From Xanthomonas chitinilytica (GTDB lineage: Bacteria; Pseudomonadota; Gammaproteobacteria; Xanthomonadales; Xanthomonadaceae), in NCBI RefSeq assembly GCF_026107455.2, contig NZ_JAPCHY010000002.1, positions 186,001 to 250,000 of the forward strand: a stretch of DNA of 64,000 nt, read 5' to 3'. Shown here in pieces: positions 9,312 to 18,721 of the stretch (positions within the stretch are counted from its first letter, which is position 1; the number at the start of each line of letters is the position of its first letter). Below the pieces are notes generated by a model. The model was not told the origin of the DNA, did not search any database, and saw nothing but the letters and a program-made list of their open reading frames with translations. Both the position numbers and the translations under genes were made by a program.

Positions 9312-10864
9312 TGGATTTCCCCTTCCACCGACAGGCACACCGGCCGCGGCTGCAATGCCTCCGGATCGGCCTCACGCATGGCGGCGGCCGCTCCCGGGTG
9401 CGGCGACGCCAGCCGGAACCTGTCGACGGATTCGTGTACCTGGGCCATGGCCGCCAGCCCGTCGCGCGCCACCAGCTGGTAGCCGATGAATATTTCCCGC
9501 CAGGGCAACCGGAACATGCGGTCGAGCGCGCGCTCGACGCCGTCGCGGCGGCAGGCGAACAGGAACAGGTGGATCTGGCCCTGGTACAGGCACGCCAGGT
9601 CGCCCTGGCGGCGGATCCGGCACTGGCCCAGCACCTGTTCCGGGCGCAGTCCGCGCAGCGGCTTCAACTGCACCAGCGCGTTGTCCAGGCCCGAGGTGGC
9701 GGTGGCCTCCTCGATGCCGGTGACCAGTTCCCAGAACTGCGCCGGCGTCACCAGCCCCTTCACCGGTGGCGGCCGGAACGCCTTCGCTGCCGCCTCGATG
9801 TCCACCGGCAGGGTGCCGTGCCAGACATTGCCCTGGACGCTTTCCAGCACCGTCAGGAAGCGCGCCAGCGGCGTGCCGTGCGGCACGATCAAGGTCGCGC
9901 CGCAGCCCATCAGCAGGCGTTCGTCGGCGTAGCGCAGGCAGGGCGCCATTTCCCGCACCACCAGCTTGAGCGCGTTGCCGCGCTCGCGCCGCAGGCGATG
10001 CAGGATCGCCGCAAGCGGGTCGACCTGGCTGTTGCCGTGGATGGCGAACACCACGCTGGAGGCCTGCGCATGGGCGACGTGGGCGAGCATCGGCCCCCAC
10101 CCTTCGAACAGCCGCCAATCGGCGGACAGCGGCGGCGCGCCTTCCAGCACGTCGGCATCGGCCAGATAGCTGCGGTGGTCGCTGGCGCCCTCGCCGAACA
10201 CGGCCATCGTCGTGCCCCGGAGCAGGGCCAGCCGCGGCGACTGCCCGCGTGCCTGCTCGCGGTGCAGCGCGAACTCGCGCGCCGCGCTCACGCCCAGCCC
10301 ATTGCGCCAGAAATGCAGCAGGTAACCGAACTCGCCCTTGGCCGGGTACAGCTGCGCCAGCCCGGCAAGGGCGTCGTTCAGCGGCAGCAGGCGGGTGGCC
10401 AGCGCGGCCGATTCGCCATGGCTCAGCAGCACCACCGACACCGCATGCCGGCGCGCCCATTGCCGCAGTTCCGCGCACAACCGCTGCAGGCCGGCCGCGG
10501 ACAGGGCGGCGACGGCACTGCCCGGCAGCAGGATCGCGCACAGCGGCGGCACCCGGCCGCGCAGCGCGCGCGTCAGCTCCAGCGGCAGGATCGCCAGCGC
10601 AGCGGCGACCTGCGCCGCTGCGATCTCGTAGATCGCCAGCTCGGCCGGCCCCTGGGTGTCATCGATCTTTCCGCTCACGCCTGCCGGCGCACTGCCGGCC
10701 ACCAGCAACGCCGCCCGCGCCAGCCCGTCCTGGGCCGCGAGCAACTGCGCGCACAGCAGCTCGGCGTCGGCCTGCCGGGCGCAATCGACCCAGTACACGC
10801 CACCGCCGCGCAGTTGCTGGAACTCGGCCGGCAAACCGGCAATGGACAGGGTCAAGGCTTCCAT
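9308..10864 (-). CDS. bcsE: Cyclic-di-GMP-binding cellulose biosynthesis protein BcsE
   Basis: The product has 518 residues, matching the E. coli protein (about 520). BcsE is a cytoplasmic protein with a degenerate receiver or NTPase-like N-terminal region and a C-terminal GIL (GGDEF I-site-like) domain. The RxGD cyclic-di-GMP motif is visible as RRQGD, about residue 425. BcsE tunes cellulose output together with BcsF and BcsG. It is the first gene of the co-linear bcs operon. In E. coli bcsEFG is a separate, divergent unit. The ATG at 10864 was chosen because upstream in-frame codons are Gly/Pro-rich and not protein-like. A sigma-54-type promoter candidate lies about 90 bases upstream. Confidence 0.9.
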   Translation of the reverse strand: MEALTLSIAGLPAEFQQLRGGGVYWVDCARQADAELLCAQLLAAQDGLARAALLVAGSAPAGVSGKIDDTQGPAELAIYEIAAAQVAAALAILPLELTRALRGRVPPLCAILLPGSAVAALSAAGLQRLCAELRQWARRHAVSVVLLSHGESAALATRLLPLNDALAGLAQLYPAKGEFGYLLHFWRNGLGVSAAREFALHREQARGQSPRLALLRGTTMAVFGEGASDHRSYLADADVLEGAPPLSADWRLFEGWGPMLAHVAHAQASSVVFAIHGNSQVDPLAAILHRLRRERGNALKLVVREMAPCLRYADERLLMGCGATLIVPHGTPLARFLTVLESVQGNVWHGTLPVDIEAAAKAFRPPPVKGLVTPAQFWELVTGIEEATATSGLDNALVQLKPLRGLRPEQVLGQCRIRRQGDLACLYQGQIHLFLFACRRDGVERALDRMFRLPWREIFIGYQLVARDGLAAMAQVHESVDRFRLASPHPGAAAAMREADPEALQPRPVCLSVEGEIQ

Positions 10865-10955
10865 GGCACCAGGAAATCCAGAGATCAGAAGGTGGCCCGC
10901 CCCGCACCCGCAGGGGCATGGACCTGGGGCCCTGACGGGCCGCGCCCCCACACCC

Positions 10956-10971
10956 CGCAAATGTTATGCCA
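10956..10971 (-). promoter_or_regulatory. Candidate sigma-54 (RpoN) promoter of the bcs operon
   Basis: On the minus strand the sequence reads TGGCATAACATTTGCG. The GG and GC dinucleotides are exactly 10 bases apart, as required for -24/-12 promoters. TGGCA and TTGC fit the consensus TGGCACG-N4-TTGCW; the sixth and seventh bases and the final W deviate. The predicted transcript would start near 10945, about 80 bases before bcsE. A sigma-70 -10 (TAACAT) overlaps the site but has no good -35. Confidence 0.5.
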
Positions 10972-11035
10972 GTTCAGCAAGGAACTACATCACACTTTCT
11001 CACCAGCAATGCGACGAATCATCGAGCGCAATCGG

Positions 11036-11068
11036 TCAGAAACTGACGCCGAAGGTCAGAATGCTCGC
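11036..11068 (-). pseudogene. Possible remnant of an outer-membrane protein C-terminus
   Basis: Directly after the pncB stop, and in the same frame, the minus strand encodes ASILTFGVSF followed by TGA. The pattern ends in an alternating hydrophobic strand with terminal phenylalanine, the typical C-terminal beta-signal of outer-membrane porins. No start codon or further barrel sequence is present. It may be a vestige of a deleted porin gene or chance. The stretch between this and the bcs promoter holds nothing else recognisable. Confidence 0.25.
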
Positions 11069-12247
11069 CTACTGCGTCGTTTCGACCTCGAACACCTGGC
11101 GCAGGTAGGCCAGATAGCCGGGGTCGTCGCACATGCTCTTGCCCGGCGAGTCGCTGAGCTTGGCCACCGGCTGGCCGTTGCAGCGGACCATCTTGATCAC
11201 GATGTTCAGCGGGGTCGGGCCCATGTCGTTGGTCAGATGGGTGCCGACGCCGAAGGCGACCTGGCAGCGCCCGCGGAAATGTTCGTACAGGCGCATCACC
11301 TTGGCGATGTCCAGGCCGTCGCTGAACACCAGCACCTTGTTGCGCGGATCCACGCGGAGTCGCTGGAAGTGCGCGAGGATGCGCTCGCCCCATTCGAACG
11401 GATCGCCCGAGTCGTGGCGCACGCCGTCGAACAGCTTGCAGAAATACATGTCGAAATCGCGCAGGAACGCCTCCAGCCCGACCACGTCCGACAACGCGAT
11501 GCCGAGGTCGCCGCGGTACTCGCGCGCCCACGACTCCAGCGCCGCCACCTGCGAATCGCGCAGCCGCGGCCCCAGCGCCTGGAACGCCTGCAGGTACTCG
11601 TGGGCCATGGTGCCGTGCGGGGTCATGCCGTACAGCCGCGCGAAGTGCACGTTGCTGGTGCCGACGAACTGCGCGCCGAGCTGCTCGCGCAGCATCGGCA
11701 GCATCCGCCCGTGCCATTGCCGCGAATAGCGGCGGCGGCTGCCGTAGTCGGCGATCCGGCATTCGCCGTAGCCGGCGGTGTCGCGCAGCAGCGCGGTCTT
11801 GGCCAGCAGCCGGCGCTCGCCCTCGGCGGTGTCGCCATCGCTGGTGTTGCGGAACCAGACCTCGTTGATGATCGCCAGCAGCGGCACCTCGAACATGATC
11901 GTGTGCAGCCACGGGCCGACGATGTCCAGCTCGATCTCGCCCGGCACCGTGGCCGAGGGACGCAGGTCGATGTACTTGCGGTCCAGGTGGAACAGGCCGA
12001 GGAAATCGACGAAGTCCGGCTTCATGTAGCGCAGCCCGCGCATGTAGTCCAGCTCTTCGGCGGTGAAGCGCAGGCTGCACAGGTGGTCGATCTCGGCATT
12101 GATCTGGTCCAGGTACCGGGCCAGGTCGATGCCGGGGGTGCGGCACTTGAAACGGTACTGGACGAGCGCGCCGGGGTACTGGTGCAGCACCGCCTGCATC
12201 ATGGTGAACTTGTACAGGTCGGTGTCGAGCAGGGACTGGATGATCAT
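11069..12247 (-). CDS. pncB: Nicotinate phosphoribosyltransferase PncB
   Basis: This enzyme converts nicotinate, PRPP and ATP to nicotinate mononucleotide in the Preiss-Handler NAD salvage pathway. It has 392 residues (E. coli about 400). It begins with the family N-terminus [13 protein letters not shown]. Other diagnostic segments are [17 protein letters not shown] (containing the histidine phosphorylated during catalysis), RHDSGDP and FSDGLD, and a C-terminal KLSDSPGK. The start at 12247 gives exactly the conserved N-terminus; the longer in-frame extension is not protein-like. It lies between the glycosyltransferase pair and the bcs operon, with no functional link apparent. Confidence 0.96.
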   Translation of the reverse strand: MIIQSLLDTDLYKFTMMQAVLHQYPGALVQYRFKCRTPGIDLARYLDQINAEIDHLCSLRFTAEELDYMRGLRYMKPDFVDFLGLFHLDRKYIDLRPSATVPGEIELDIVGPWLHTIMFEVPLLAIINEVWFRNTSDGDTAEGERRLLAKTALLRDTAGYGECRIADYGSRRRYSRQWHGRMLPMLREQLGAQFVGTSNVHFARLYGMTPHGTMAHEYLQAFQALGPRLRDSQVAALESWAREYRGDLGIALSDVVGLEAFLRDFDMYFCKLFDGVRHDSGDPFEWGERILAHFQRLRVDPRNKVLVFSDGLDIAKVMRLYEHFRGRCQVAFGVGTHLTNDMGPTPLNIVIKMVRCNGQPVAKLSDSPGKSMCDDPGYLAYLRQVFEVETTQ

Positions 12248-12299
12248 CGCGCCATTATGCGACGGGTCCGCCCCCCACCCGTGAACGCAGGCTGCCCGC

Positions 12300-13136
12300 T
12301 CAGCGCCGGCGCAACACCCGCGGCAGCTGCGCCAGCGCGTGCATCCAGATCGCCGCCCACACCGCCGCGCGCACCGGCAGGCTGCGCCGGGGCGCCTCGA
12401 ACTTGCGGAAGTAGCGCCACAGCCCGCGGTGCTTGTGCCACTCCACGAACAACGGCCGCGAGCGGCTGGACACGCCACGCACGTGCAGCACCTGCAGCTC
12501 GTTGGCGATGGCCACGGTGGCGCCGGCCTGGCGTGCGCGCCGGCACAGGTCCAGGTCCTCGGCATGCAGCCGGTAGCCGGCATCCCAGCCGCCGATCCGG
12601 TCGAACAACCCGCGCGGCATCAGCATCAGCGCGCCGGAAATCGCATCCACCGGCTGCAGCGGCCGCGAGCGGTCGGGCGCCACCGCCAGCCGCGAGCCGG
12701 CGCCCGGGGCGCGCAGCATCGCCGCGAAATCGGGGTCGCGGCGGCGCACCGCCTCGTCGGCGCGACCGTGCTCGTCCACCTGCTCCACGCCCAGCACGCA
12801 ATCGCCCAGGTCCTGCGCCCGCGCGCGCAGGAGCGCCAGGGTGTCGGCCTCCACCATCAGGTCGGGATTGACGAACGCCAGCCACGGTGAAACCGAATCG
12901 GCCGCCCCCTGGTTGCAGGCCGTGGCGAAGCCGGGATTGTCGGGGTTGGCGATGAAGCGCACGCGCGGATCGGCCAGCGCATGGCGCTGCACGATCTGCA
13001 GCGAACCGTCGGCCGAGGCATTGTCGACCACGCGGATCTCGGCGACGTCGTGCGCCTCGCGCAGGCGGCGGAGGCAATCGTCCAGGGTGCTGGCGCTCTG
13101 GTAGCTGACGACGACGGCAGCGATGGCATCGCTCAA
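12300..13136 (-). CDS. Family 2 glycosyltransferase (rhamnosyltransferase-like)
   Basis: The product has 278 residues with a GT-A fold. The N-terminal nucleotide-sugar motif VVVSYQSAS is followed by [10 protein letters not shown], then FVNPDLMVE, which occupies the DxD position of the rhamnosyltransferase-like subfamily. [14 protein letters not shown] (the ED acceptor or base motif) and a basic C-terminus follow. I favour TTG at 13136 because GGAG lies seven bases upstream, within the tail of the preceding gene. A GTG at 13166 would overlap that gene by 26 bases. The acceptor is unknown. It sits directly behind another glycosyltransferase-like gene and xpsD, and the three are probably co-transcribed. 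Confidence 0.8.
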   Translation of the reverse strand: MSDAIAAVVVSYQSASTLDDCLRRLREAHDVAEIRVVDNASADGSLQIVQRHALADPRVRFIANPDNPGFATACNQGAADSVSPWLAFVNPDLMVEADTLALLRARAQDLGDCVLGVEQVDEHGRADEAVRRRDPDFAAMLRAPGAGSRLAVAPDRSRPLQPVDAISGALMLMPRGLFDRIGGWDAGYRLHAEDLDLCRRARQAGATVAIANELQVLHVRGVSSRSRPLFVEWHKHRGLWRYFRKFEAPRRSLPVRAAVWAAIWMHALAQLPRVLRRR

Positions 13137-13140
13137 GGAC

Positions 13141-13998
13141 TTACTCCGGGCCTGGACGGGAACCACAGGCTTCGAACAGGTCGCGCTGGGCCGCCGGCAT
13201 TATCGCCTGCGCGAACCGTTGCCGCAGCTGCTCGCGCAGCGGGTGCAACGGATCTTCCATCAGGAACGTGGCCAGCCGCGCCGGCCAGGCCGGCCAGCGG
13301 CTGGCCAGTGCCTCCACGTCACCGTCGGCCGGCAGTCCCTCGCTGCGGCAGGCGACGAACGCGCCCTCGCACAGCACGTTGCGCCAGCCCAGCCCGCTCA
13401 TGCGCAGGCTCAGGTCGACCAGCGCCGCATAGCGCGAACCGTAGCTGCTGGCATCCAGGCCGCCGGCCTTGCGCCGCGCGCTGCCGCGCAGCGCCACCGC
13501 GTGGGCCACCGCCGAGGGCAGCTCCGGATGCAGCGGCGGCATCGCCGCGCAGGCCTGCGCCAGCCGCGCGCGCTCGCCCGGAACCGGATTGACTTCCCCC
13601 GGCCGCGGCCAGGCGGTGGTCTCCCCGGCATTGCTCCAGGCCGTGGCGGTGGCGATGGAGGCATCGCGCGCCAGGCAGTCGGCCAGTTGCTGCAGCCAGC
13701 CCGGCAAAGGTTCGGCGTCGGGTGCCAGCACCACCACGTCGGCGTCGCCGCAGGCCTGCAGCATCTGGTCCAGGTGCGCCACCTCGCCGATGCCGCGCTC
13801 GCGCCGGGTGTATTCGGCCTGCAGCCCGGTATGCGCGCGCCAGTGCTCGATCACCGCCTGCGCGCGCGGCCCGGCCTGACCATCGTCGGCCAGCCACACC
13901 GCGGTGCCGGCCGGCGTCGCCGCTTCCAGCGCCGCCAGACAGGCGTCCAGCGCCACATCGTCCACGCCCACCGGCAGCAGGACGTAGGGCAGGCCCAT
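13141..13998 (-). CDS. Glycosyltransferase-like (GT2-type) protein of unknown substrate
   Basis: The product has 285 residues. The N-terminal half resembles the GT2 nucleotide-binding region (VLLPVGVDDVALDACLAAL, VWLADDGQAG), followed by VVVLAPDAEPLPGWL at the DxD position. Later parts (SYGSRYAALVDLSLRM, VLCEGAFVACRSEG) resemble the acceptor half of the same family. Catalytic motifs are degenerate compared with the gene behind it, so it could be a non-catalytic partner. The ATG is two bases after the xpsD stop, indicating it is the next gene of the xps transcript. A link to glycosylation of secretion components is only a guess. Confidence 0.7.
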   Translation of the reverse strand: MGLPYVLLPVGVDDVALDACLAALEAATPAGTAVWLADDGQAGPRAQAVIEHWRAHTGLQAEYTRRERGIGEVAHLDQMLQACGDADVVVLAPDAEPLPGWLQQLADCLARDASIATATAWSNAGETTAWPRPGEVNPVPGERARLAQACAAMPPLHPELPSAVAHAVALRGSARRKAGGLDASSYGSRYAALVDLSLRMSGLGWRNVLCEGAFVACRSEGLPADGDVEALASRWPAWPARLATFLMEDPLHPLREQLRQRFAQAIMPAAQRDLFEACGSRPGPE

Positions 13999-14000
13999 CG

Positions 14001-16208
14001 TCAGCGCTGCGCCGGCGGCGCCAGCGGATCCAGCGCGCGGAACCTGCGACCGTACTCGTCGGTGAGGTCGCGCGCCTCCTGCGGATTGCGCACGATGGTC
14101 GGGGTCAGCAGCACGATCACCTCGTTGCGGCGCTTGTTCTGGGTCTTCTGTCCGAACAACGCGCCGATCACCGGGATCCGGCTCAGCCCGGGAATGCCGG
14201 AGGAACCGCTGCTGAAGCTGTCGTCGATCAGGCCGGCGAGCATCACCGTGTCGCCGGCGCGCACCGCCGCCTCGGTCTTCATGCGCCGGGTGTTGATGCG
14301 CACGTTGCCGTTGTCGTCCGCATCGCCTTCCGGCGCGCTGACCTCCTGCACGATGTCCAGGAACACCATGCCGTCACGGGTCACGCGCGGGCGCACCTTG
14401 AGGATGGTGCCGGTTTCCAGGTACTGCACGGTGGAATACTGGCTGTCGCTGTTGATGCCCGACACCGATACCGAATAGATCGGGATGCGGCTGCCGACGT
14501 TGAGCGTGGCCTCGGCGTTGTTGCGCACGAAGATCGACGGCGTCTGCAGCAGGCGCACGTCGGACACCGTGTCAAGCGCGCTGATCACCGCCGCGGCGTT
14601 CTTGCCGAGGAAGGTCCAGCTCAGGCCGCCGTCGGTCACCTTGCCGGCGATGTCGCCCCAGATGCCGCGCCCCAGCGCGCTGGGCAGGCCGGCGCCGGTC
14701 ATGCCGATCCCGGTATCGGTTCCGCTGGCGACCGACGAAGGCGCGTTGACCGCCTGCTCGAAGAACCAGTTGACGCCGTACTTCAGGTCGCCGGTCAGCG
14801 CCACTTCGGCCACCTGCGCCTCGATGTGCACCTGCATCGGCATCACGTCGAGCCGTTCGATCACCTCGCGGATCGATTGCCAGGACTGCGGCGTGGCGCG
14901 TACCAGCAGGGTGTTGTTCTCCTCCACCGCCGATACGCCGACACGGTCGCCTTCCACCTCCAGGGTGACACTGCCGTTGCCCGACGTGCGTGGCGACAGC
15001 GACATCGACTCGCGGCTGGAACCGCTGCCGCCCACGCCCGAACCGCCCAGGCCGCCATCGCCGCGCAGGCCGCCATCGCGCTCGCCCAGGCCGCCGTCGA
15101 TCTGCACCGCGTTGGCGCCCGGCGCCAGCGACGGCGCGGAATCTCCGCCATGGCTGCCGCTGCTGCCGGCGCCGAACACTTCGGACAGGCGTTCGGCCAG
15201 TTCGCGCGCCTTGATGTACTTCAGCTCGTAGGAGAACAGCCGGGCGCTGCCGCCGGCGCTGTCGATGCGGTCCAGCCACTGCTGGATCTGGTCCAGGTAG
15301 CGCGCCTGCGGGGTGATCACCAGCACCGCGTTGGCGTTCTCCAGCGGCATGAAGCGGAACATGCCGGCGCTGGGCGTCTTGCTGTCCTCGCCGAACACCT
15401 TCTCCAGGTCGGCGGCGACCTGGTCGGCGCGCCCGGAATGGATCGGGAACACCCCGACCGACATCCCCGACAACCAGTCGACGTCGAAGATCTCGACCGT
15501 GCGCAGGTAGTTCTCCAGTTCGGCGCGGGTGCCGCCCAGGGTGATGACGTTGCGCGAGCCGTCGATGCCGACGATGGCGTTGGGCCGCGCGTACGGCTCC
15601 AGCACCTTCTTCATCTCGCTGGCGGAGATGAACTGCAGCGGCACCACCCGCACCTCGAAGCCGCGCGCGCTGGCCGCCGGCGCGGTACTCGGCGCCACCG
15701 TGCCGGCCAGCGCCTGGTCGGCGGCGACGATGTTGTAGCGGCCGCCGCTGTAGACCATGCGCGCGTTGTTCCAGCCCAGCACCATCTCCAGCAGGTTCAG
15801 CGCCTGCGCCGGCGATACCGGCTTGGGCGTGGCCAGCGTCACCGTGCCCTGCACGCCCGGCGCGATCACGTAGTTCTGGCCGAGCATGTCGCCCAGGATC
15901 GCCTTGACCACCGCGTGCAGCGATTCGCCCTCGAAGTTGAAGGTGGCGGTGCCACTGCCGGCCGCCCCCAGCGAGGGCGGCGGCGCCGCCGCGGCGCTGC
16001 GGTTGATCACGGTGCCGCTGCCGCGGCGGATCACCGCGCGCGGGCTGCCGTCGTCCTCCACGGGTTCGGCGCCCGGCAGCGGCGCCGTCTGCGCGCCGTC
16101 CCCGCTGCCGGGCACTCCGGCACCGCGCCGGATGTCTGGCGCGGGGGTACTGGCACAGCCGGCCAGCAGGCCGATCGCGAGGGAAACGGATACAAGGCGT
16201 GACGTCAT
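14001..16208 (-). CDS. gspD: Type II secretion secretin GspD/XpsD
   Basis: This is the outer-membrane channel subunit through which folded exoproteins leave the periplasm. It has 735 residues. The N-terminus is a lipoprotein signal with lipobox LLAGC. It is followed by a low-complexity Pro/Ala stretch, N0 to N3 domains (the N0 begins near ATFNFEGESLHAVV) and a C-terminal secretin domain with VPVIGALFG-type and TPTIV motifs (RIPVIGALFG, LLTPTIV). A Gly/Ser/Asp-rich linker around residues 345-410 lies between the N domains. The Xanthomonas XpsD is also a lipoprotein. It is the last xps gene, nine bases after xpsN. Confidence 0.96.
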   Translation of the reverse strand: MTSRLVSVSLAIGLLAGCASTPAPDIRRGAGVPGSGDGAQTAPLPGAEPVEDDGSPRAVIRRGSGTVINRSAAAAPPPSLGAAGSGTATFNFEGESLHAVVKAILGDMLGQNYVIAPGVQGTVTLATPKPVSPAQALNLLEMVLGWNNARMVYSGGRYNIVAADQALAGTVAPSTAPAASARGFEVRVVPLQFISASEMKKVLEPYARPNAIVGIDGSRNVITLGGTRAELENYLRTVEIFDVDWLSGMSVGVFPIHSGRADQVAADLEKVFGEDSKTPSAGMFRFMPLENANAVLVITPQARYLDQIQQWLDRIDSAGGSARLFSYELKYIKARELAERLSEVFGAGSSGSHGGDSAPSLAPGANAVQIDGGLGERDGGLRGDGGLGGSGVGGSGSSRESMSLSPRTSGNGSVTLEVEGDRVGVSAVEENNTLLVRATPQSWQSIREVIERLDVMPMQVHIEAQVAEVALTGDLKYGVNWFFEQAVNAPSSVASGTDTGIGMTGAGLPSALGRGIWGDIAGKVTDGGLSWTFLGKNAAAVISALDTVSDVRLLQTPSIFVRNNAEATLNVGSRIPIYSVSVSGINSDSQYSTVQYLETGTILKVRPRVTRDGMVFLDIVQEVSAPEGDADDNGNVRINTRRMKTEAAVRAGDTVMLAGLIDDSFSSGSSGIPGLSRIPVIGALFGQKTQNKRRNEVIVLLTPTIVRNPQEARDLTDEYGRRFRALDPLAPPAQR

Positions 16209-16217
16209 GCGTTCACT

Positions 16218-17000
16218 CTACTGGTTCTGGCCGGAGGGACTGCCGTTCGGGTTCTGGTTCTGCTGTTGCTGCTGTTGCTGCAATTGCCGGCGCCGCGCCT
16301 GGATGCGCTCGCGGATCGCCTGCATCTGTTCCTGGGTCGGGGACGGTGCCGCGGTGGCGGGCTGCCCGGCGGCGGGCTGCCCGGCCTCGGGCGGCGCCGG
16401 CAAGGGCGGCGGCGCGACCGGCGACGGTTCCGCGCCCTGCCCGGCCGCCGCGGTGGCCGACGCCGCGTTCGGCGGCGGCTGGCCGTTGTCCGCCAGCACC
16501 GTCGGTGCGGTACCGCCCTGGCCGTTGAACACCTGCAATTCCAGGGTCTGGGTGCCGCCGGGACCGCTGACGGTGGCGTTGCGCGGCTGCAGCGCCACCA
16601 GCTGCCAGCCGGACACCGCGGGGCCGCCCAGCCGCAGGCGGATCGATTGCCCCTGCTCGGTGGTCAGCGTGGCCATGTCCAGCCCCGGCGTCATCAGCAC
16701 GCCGGTCAGGCGCACCCCGGAGGTCGTGTTCTGCGGATTGCCGCCGAGGAAGAACGGCCGCGGCTGCCGGTCTTCGGCGAACAGCGGGCGCGCCGCGATT
16801 TCGCCGTACTCGGCCATTCCCTGCAGGCGTTCGGCCGCCGGCTGCGGCAATGCCGGCAGCCGGCCGCCCAGGCCGGGGTCGGCCGGCAGCGGTTCGATCC
16901 GCGTGCCCAGGCCGAACCACGTGGCCACCCACAACGCCAGCGCCCACAGTGCGCAGCCGCCCAGCCACCAGGTGCGCAGCCCCGCCGGTTCAATCCGCAT
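16218..17000 (-). CDS. Type II secretion protein XpsN (GspC-like linker)
   Basis: This is a 260-residue bitopic inner-membrane protein: a short cytoplasmic start, one helix (residues 10-30), then a periplasmic homology region (IAARPLFAEDRQPRPF, VRLTGVLMTP). That region resembles the GspC HR domain. The C-terminus is low-complexity Ala/Pro-rich, ending in a polyglutamine/asparagine tail. In Xanthomonas, XpsN takes the place of GspC and binds XpsL, XpsM and XpsD. Position between xpsM and xpsD and the length fit. The start overlaps xpsM by 11 bases. Confidence 0.85.
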   Translation of the reverse strand: MRIEPAGLRTWWLGGCALWALALWVATWFGLGTRIEPLPADPGLGGRLPALPQPAAERLQGMAEYGEIAARPLFAEDRQPRPFFLGGNPQNTTSGVRLTGVLMTPGLDMATLTTEQGQSIRLRLGGPAVSGWQLVALQPRNATVSGPGGTQTLELQVFNGQGGTAPTVLADNGQPPPNAASATAAAGQGAEPSPVAPPPLPAPPEAGQPAAGQPATAAPSPTQEQMQAIRERIQARRRQLQQQQQQQNQNPNGSPSGQNQ

Positions 17001-17610
17001 CGGCCACCTCCGTGGCGGTGGCGACCGCGCCCGGCTGCAGGTAGCCGGCCAGTTCGAAGGCCACGTCCAGGCCGTTGCCGCTTTCGTTGGGCGAGAGCTG
17101 GAAGCGCTGCGCCATCACGTTGAGGTTGCGCACGAACAACCGCGGACTGCCGCTTTCCAACGCGTGCAGCACCGCGGCCAGTTCCGGGGTGCCGCAGCGC
17201 AGCCGCACCTGCACCGCCACGCGGGTGAAACGCTCGCTGTTGTCGGCCGGCAGCGGCGAGCGGTTGCTGATCGCGCAGCTGCGGTTCTCCGGGCTGGCTT
17301 CCAGCACCGCCTGCTCCAGCCGCTGCACCAGCGCCGAGGACGCCAGTTCGGCCGAGGCCTGCGGCAGGAAGCCCGGCCGCGCGGCCAGCTCCTGGCGCGC
17401 CTGCTGCAGCCGTTCGGCCACCTGCGGCGCCTGCTGCAGCTGCGTGCGCACGCGCAGCTCGCGCTCGCGCAGGGTCTCGATCTCGGCATCCACCGCCATC
17501 AGCGGCCGCGTCCACCACGGGTGCACCAGCAGCAGGTAGCCCAGCCCCAGCGCCGCCAGCAACAGCGCCAGCGCCAGCCAGCGGTCACGGCGAGCGGGCT
17601 GCGGCGCCAT
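16990..17610 (-). CDS. gspM: Type II secretion protein GspM/XpsM
   Basis: The product is a 206-residue inner-membrane protein. One transmembrane helix (about residues 12-30) is followed by an Arg/Glu/Gln-rich coiled coil (residues 40-75) and a ferredoxin-like periplasmic domain (FTRVAVQVRLRC, FVRNLNVMAQRF). GspM forms the assembly platform with GspL, GspF and GspE. It overlaps xpsL by 26 bases and xpsN by 11. Confidence 0.85.
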   Translation of the reverse strand: MAPQPARRDRWLALALLLAALGLGYLLLVHPWWTRPLMAVDAEIETLRERELRVRTQLQQAPQVAERLQQARQELAARPGFLPQASAELASSALVQRLEQAVLEASPENRSCAISNRSPLPADNSERFTRVAVQVRLRCGTPELAAVLHALESGSPRLFVRNLNVMAQRFQLSPNESGNGLDVAFELAGYLQPGAVATATEVADAD

Positions 17611-18721
17611 CGGCGGCCTCCTTGCGCGGTGCGGGCGCCGATTGCAGCTCGGCGGTCAGGGTGAAGCGGTCGCGGCGGCTGCCGTCGTCGGCCTGCAGCA
17701 CGCCGGTCAGCGCCGGCGTCCGCCACAGTGCCGAGCCTTCCAGCCGCGCCACCAGCGACGAGGCGCTGTTGCTCATGCCGATCAGCTGCAACTGGTTGCC
17801 CTCCATCGAGAATTTTTCCAGCCAGGTGCCGTCGGGCAGGCGCTGGGTGAGTTCGTTCCAGACCTCCACCGCAGTCGGCCGCGCGGCACGCTGGCGGTCG
17901 AAGAACTCGGCCCCGTCCACCAGGTCCTGCAGTTGCTGCCGTTGCGCCGACACCGCGCGCGCGCGTTGCGCGGCCGCGTCCACCTGCGCGCGCAGGCCCT
18001 CGGCCGCCTGCCGCCGGTTGTCGAGCAGCTGCCACGCCGCCGCCACCAGCGCCAGCACCGCCACCACCGCCAGCAACCGGTTCCAGCGCTGCATCGGGTC
18101 GCGGCGCTGCTGGCGCCGCTCCGGCGGCAGCAGGTTCACGTCCAGCGGGGTGCCGTCGCCCCCGGCGACGTCCACGCCCGCCAGCGAGGCCATCCAGTCG
18201 CCGGCCTGCTGTTCCAGCGCTTCCAGCGCCGGCCGCGGCACCACCACCAGCTCGACCTCCAGCTGGCCGTCTTCGCGCCGCGAGGGCGTGCGCGTGTCGA
18301 AATGGACCTGGTCGGCGCCGAACGGGGTCTGCCGGTCGATCTCGAACCCGACCACGTCGCGCAGGCGCTCGGCCGCCGCCGCCGGCAGGCGCAGGCCGCG
18401 CCGCAGCACCGCCGTCTCCGGCAACAGCCAATGGCGCGGCATCGCCGCCAGCCGCGGTCCCAGCAACGGCTCGACCTCCTGCGGCGGCTGCGGCCATGGC
18501 AGTTCCGCCAGGATTTCGCGCTGCCCGGCCAGCTCGCGCTGGATCCGCAACTGCCCGGCCTCGTGCGAGAACAGCAGCCGCGCGCGCGACCAGCCCAACT
18601 GCAGCTGCCAGCGCGGCGGCAGCCAGGACAGCAGCGAACGCCGCCACCACGCCCAGAAGCCACCCGCGCCCGGCGCGATGCGCATTCCGATCCTTCCCAG
18701 ACTGTCGCGCCACGCCGTCAT
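17585..18721 (-). CDS. gspL: Type II secretion protein GspL/XpsL
   Basis: The product has 378 residues. A cytoplasmic actin-like domain (residues 25-200, [11 protein letters not shown]) would bind the GspE ATPase. It is followed by a transmembrane helix ([18 protein letters not shown], about residues 213-232), a coiled coil and a periplasmic ferredoxin-like domain ([18 protein letters not shown]). The ATG at 18721 overlaps the xpsK stop (ATGA). An alternative start eight codons upstream lies inside xpsK. Confidence 0.9.
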   Translation of the reverse strand: MTAWRDSLGRIGMRIAPGAGGFWAWWRRSLLSWLPPRWQLQLGWSRARLLFSHEAGQLRIQRELAGQREILAELPWPQPPQEVEPLLGPRLAAMPRHWLLPETAVLRRGLRLPAAAAERLRDVVGFEIDRQTPFGADQVHFDTRTPSRREDGQLEVELVVVPRPALEALEQQAGDWMASLAGVDVAGGDGTPLDVNLLPPERRQQRRDPMQRWNRLLAVVAVLALVAAAWQLLDNRRQAAEGLRAQVDAAAQRARAVSAQRQQLQDLVDGAEFFDRQRAARPTAVEVWNELTQRLPDGTWLEKFSMEGNQLQLIGMSNSASSLVARLEGSALWRTPALTGVLQADDGSRRDRFTLTAELQSAPAPRKEAADGAAARSP

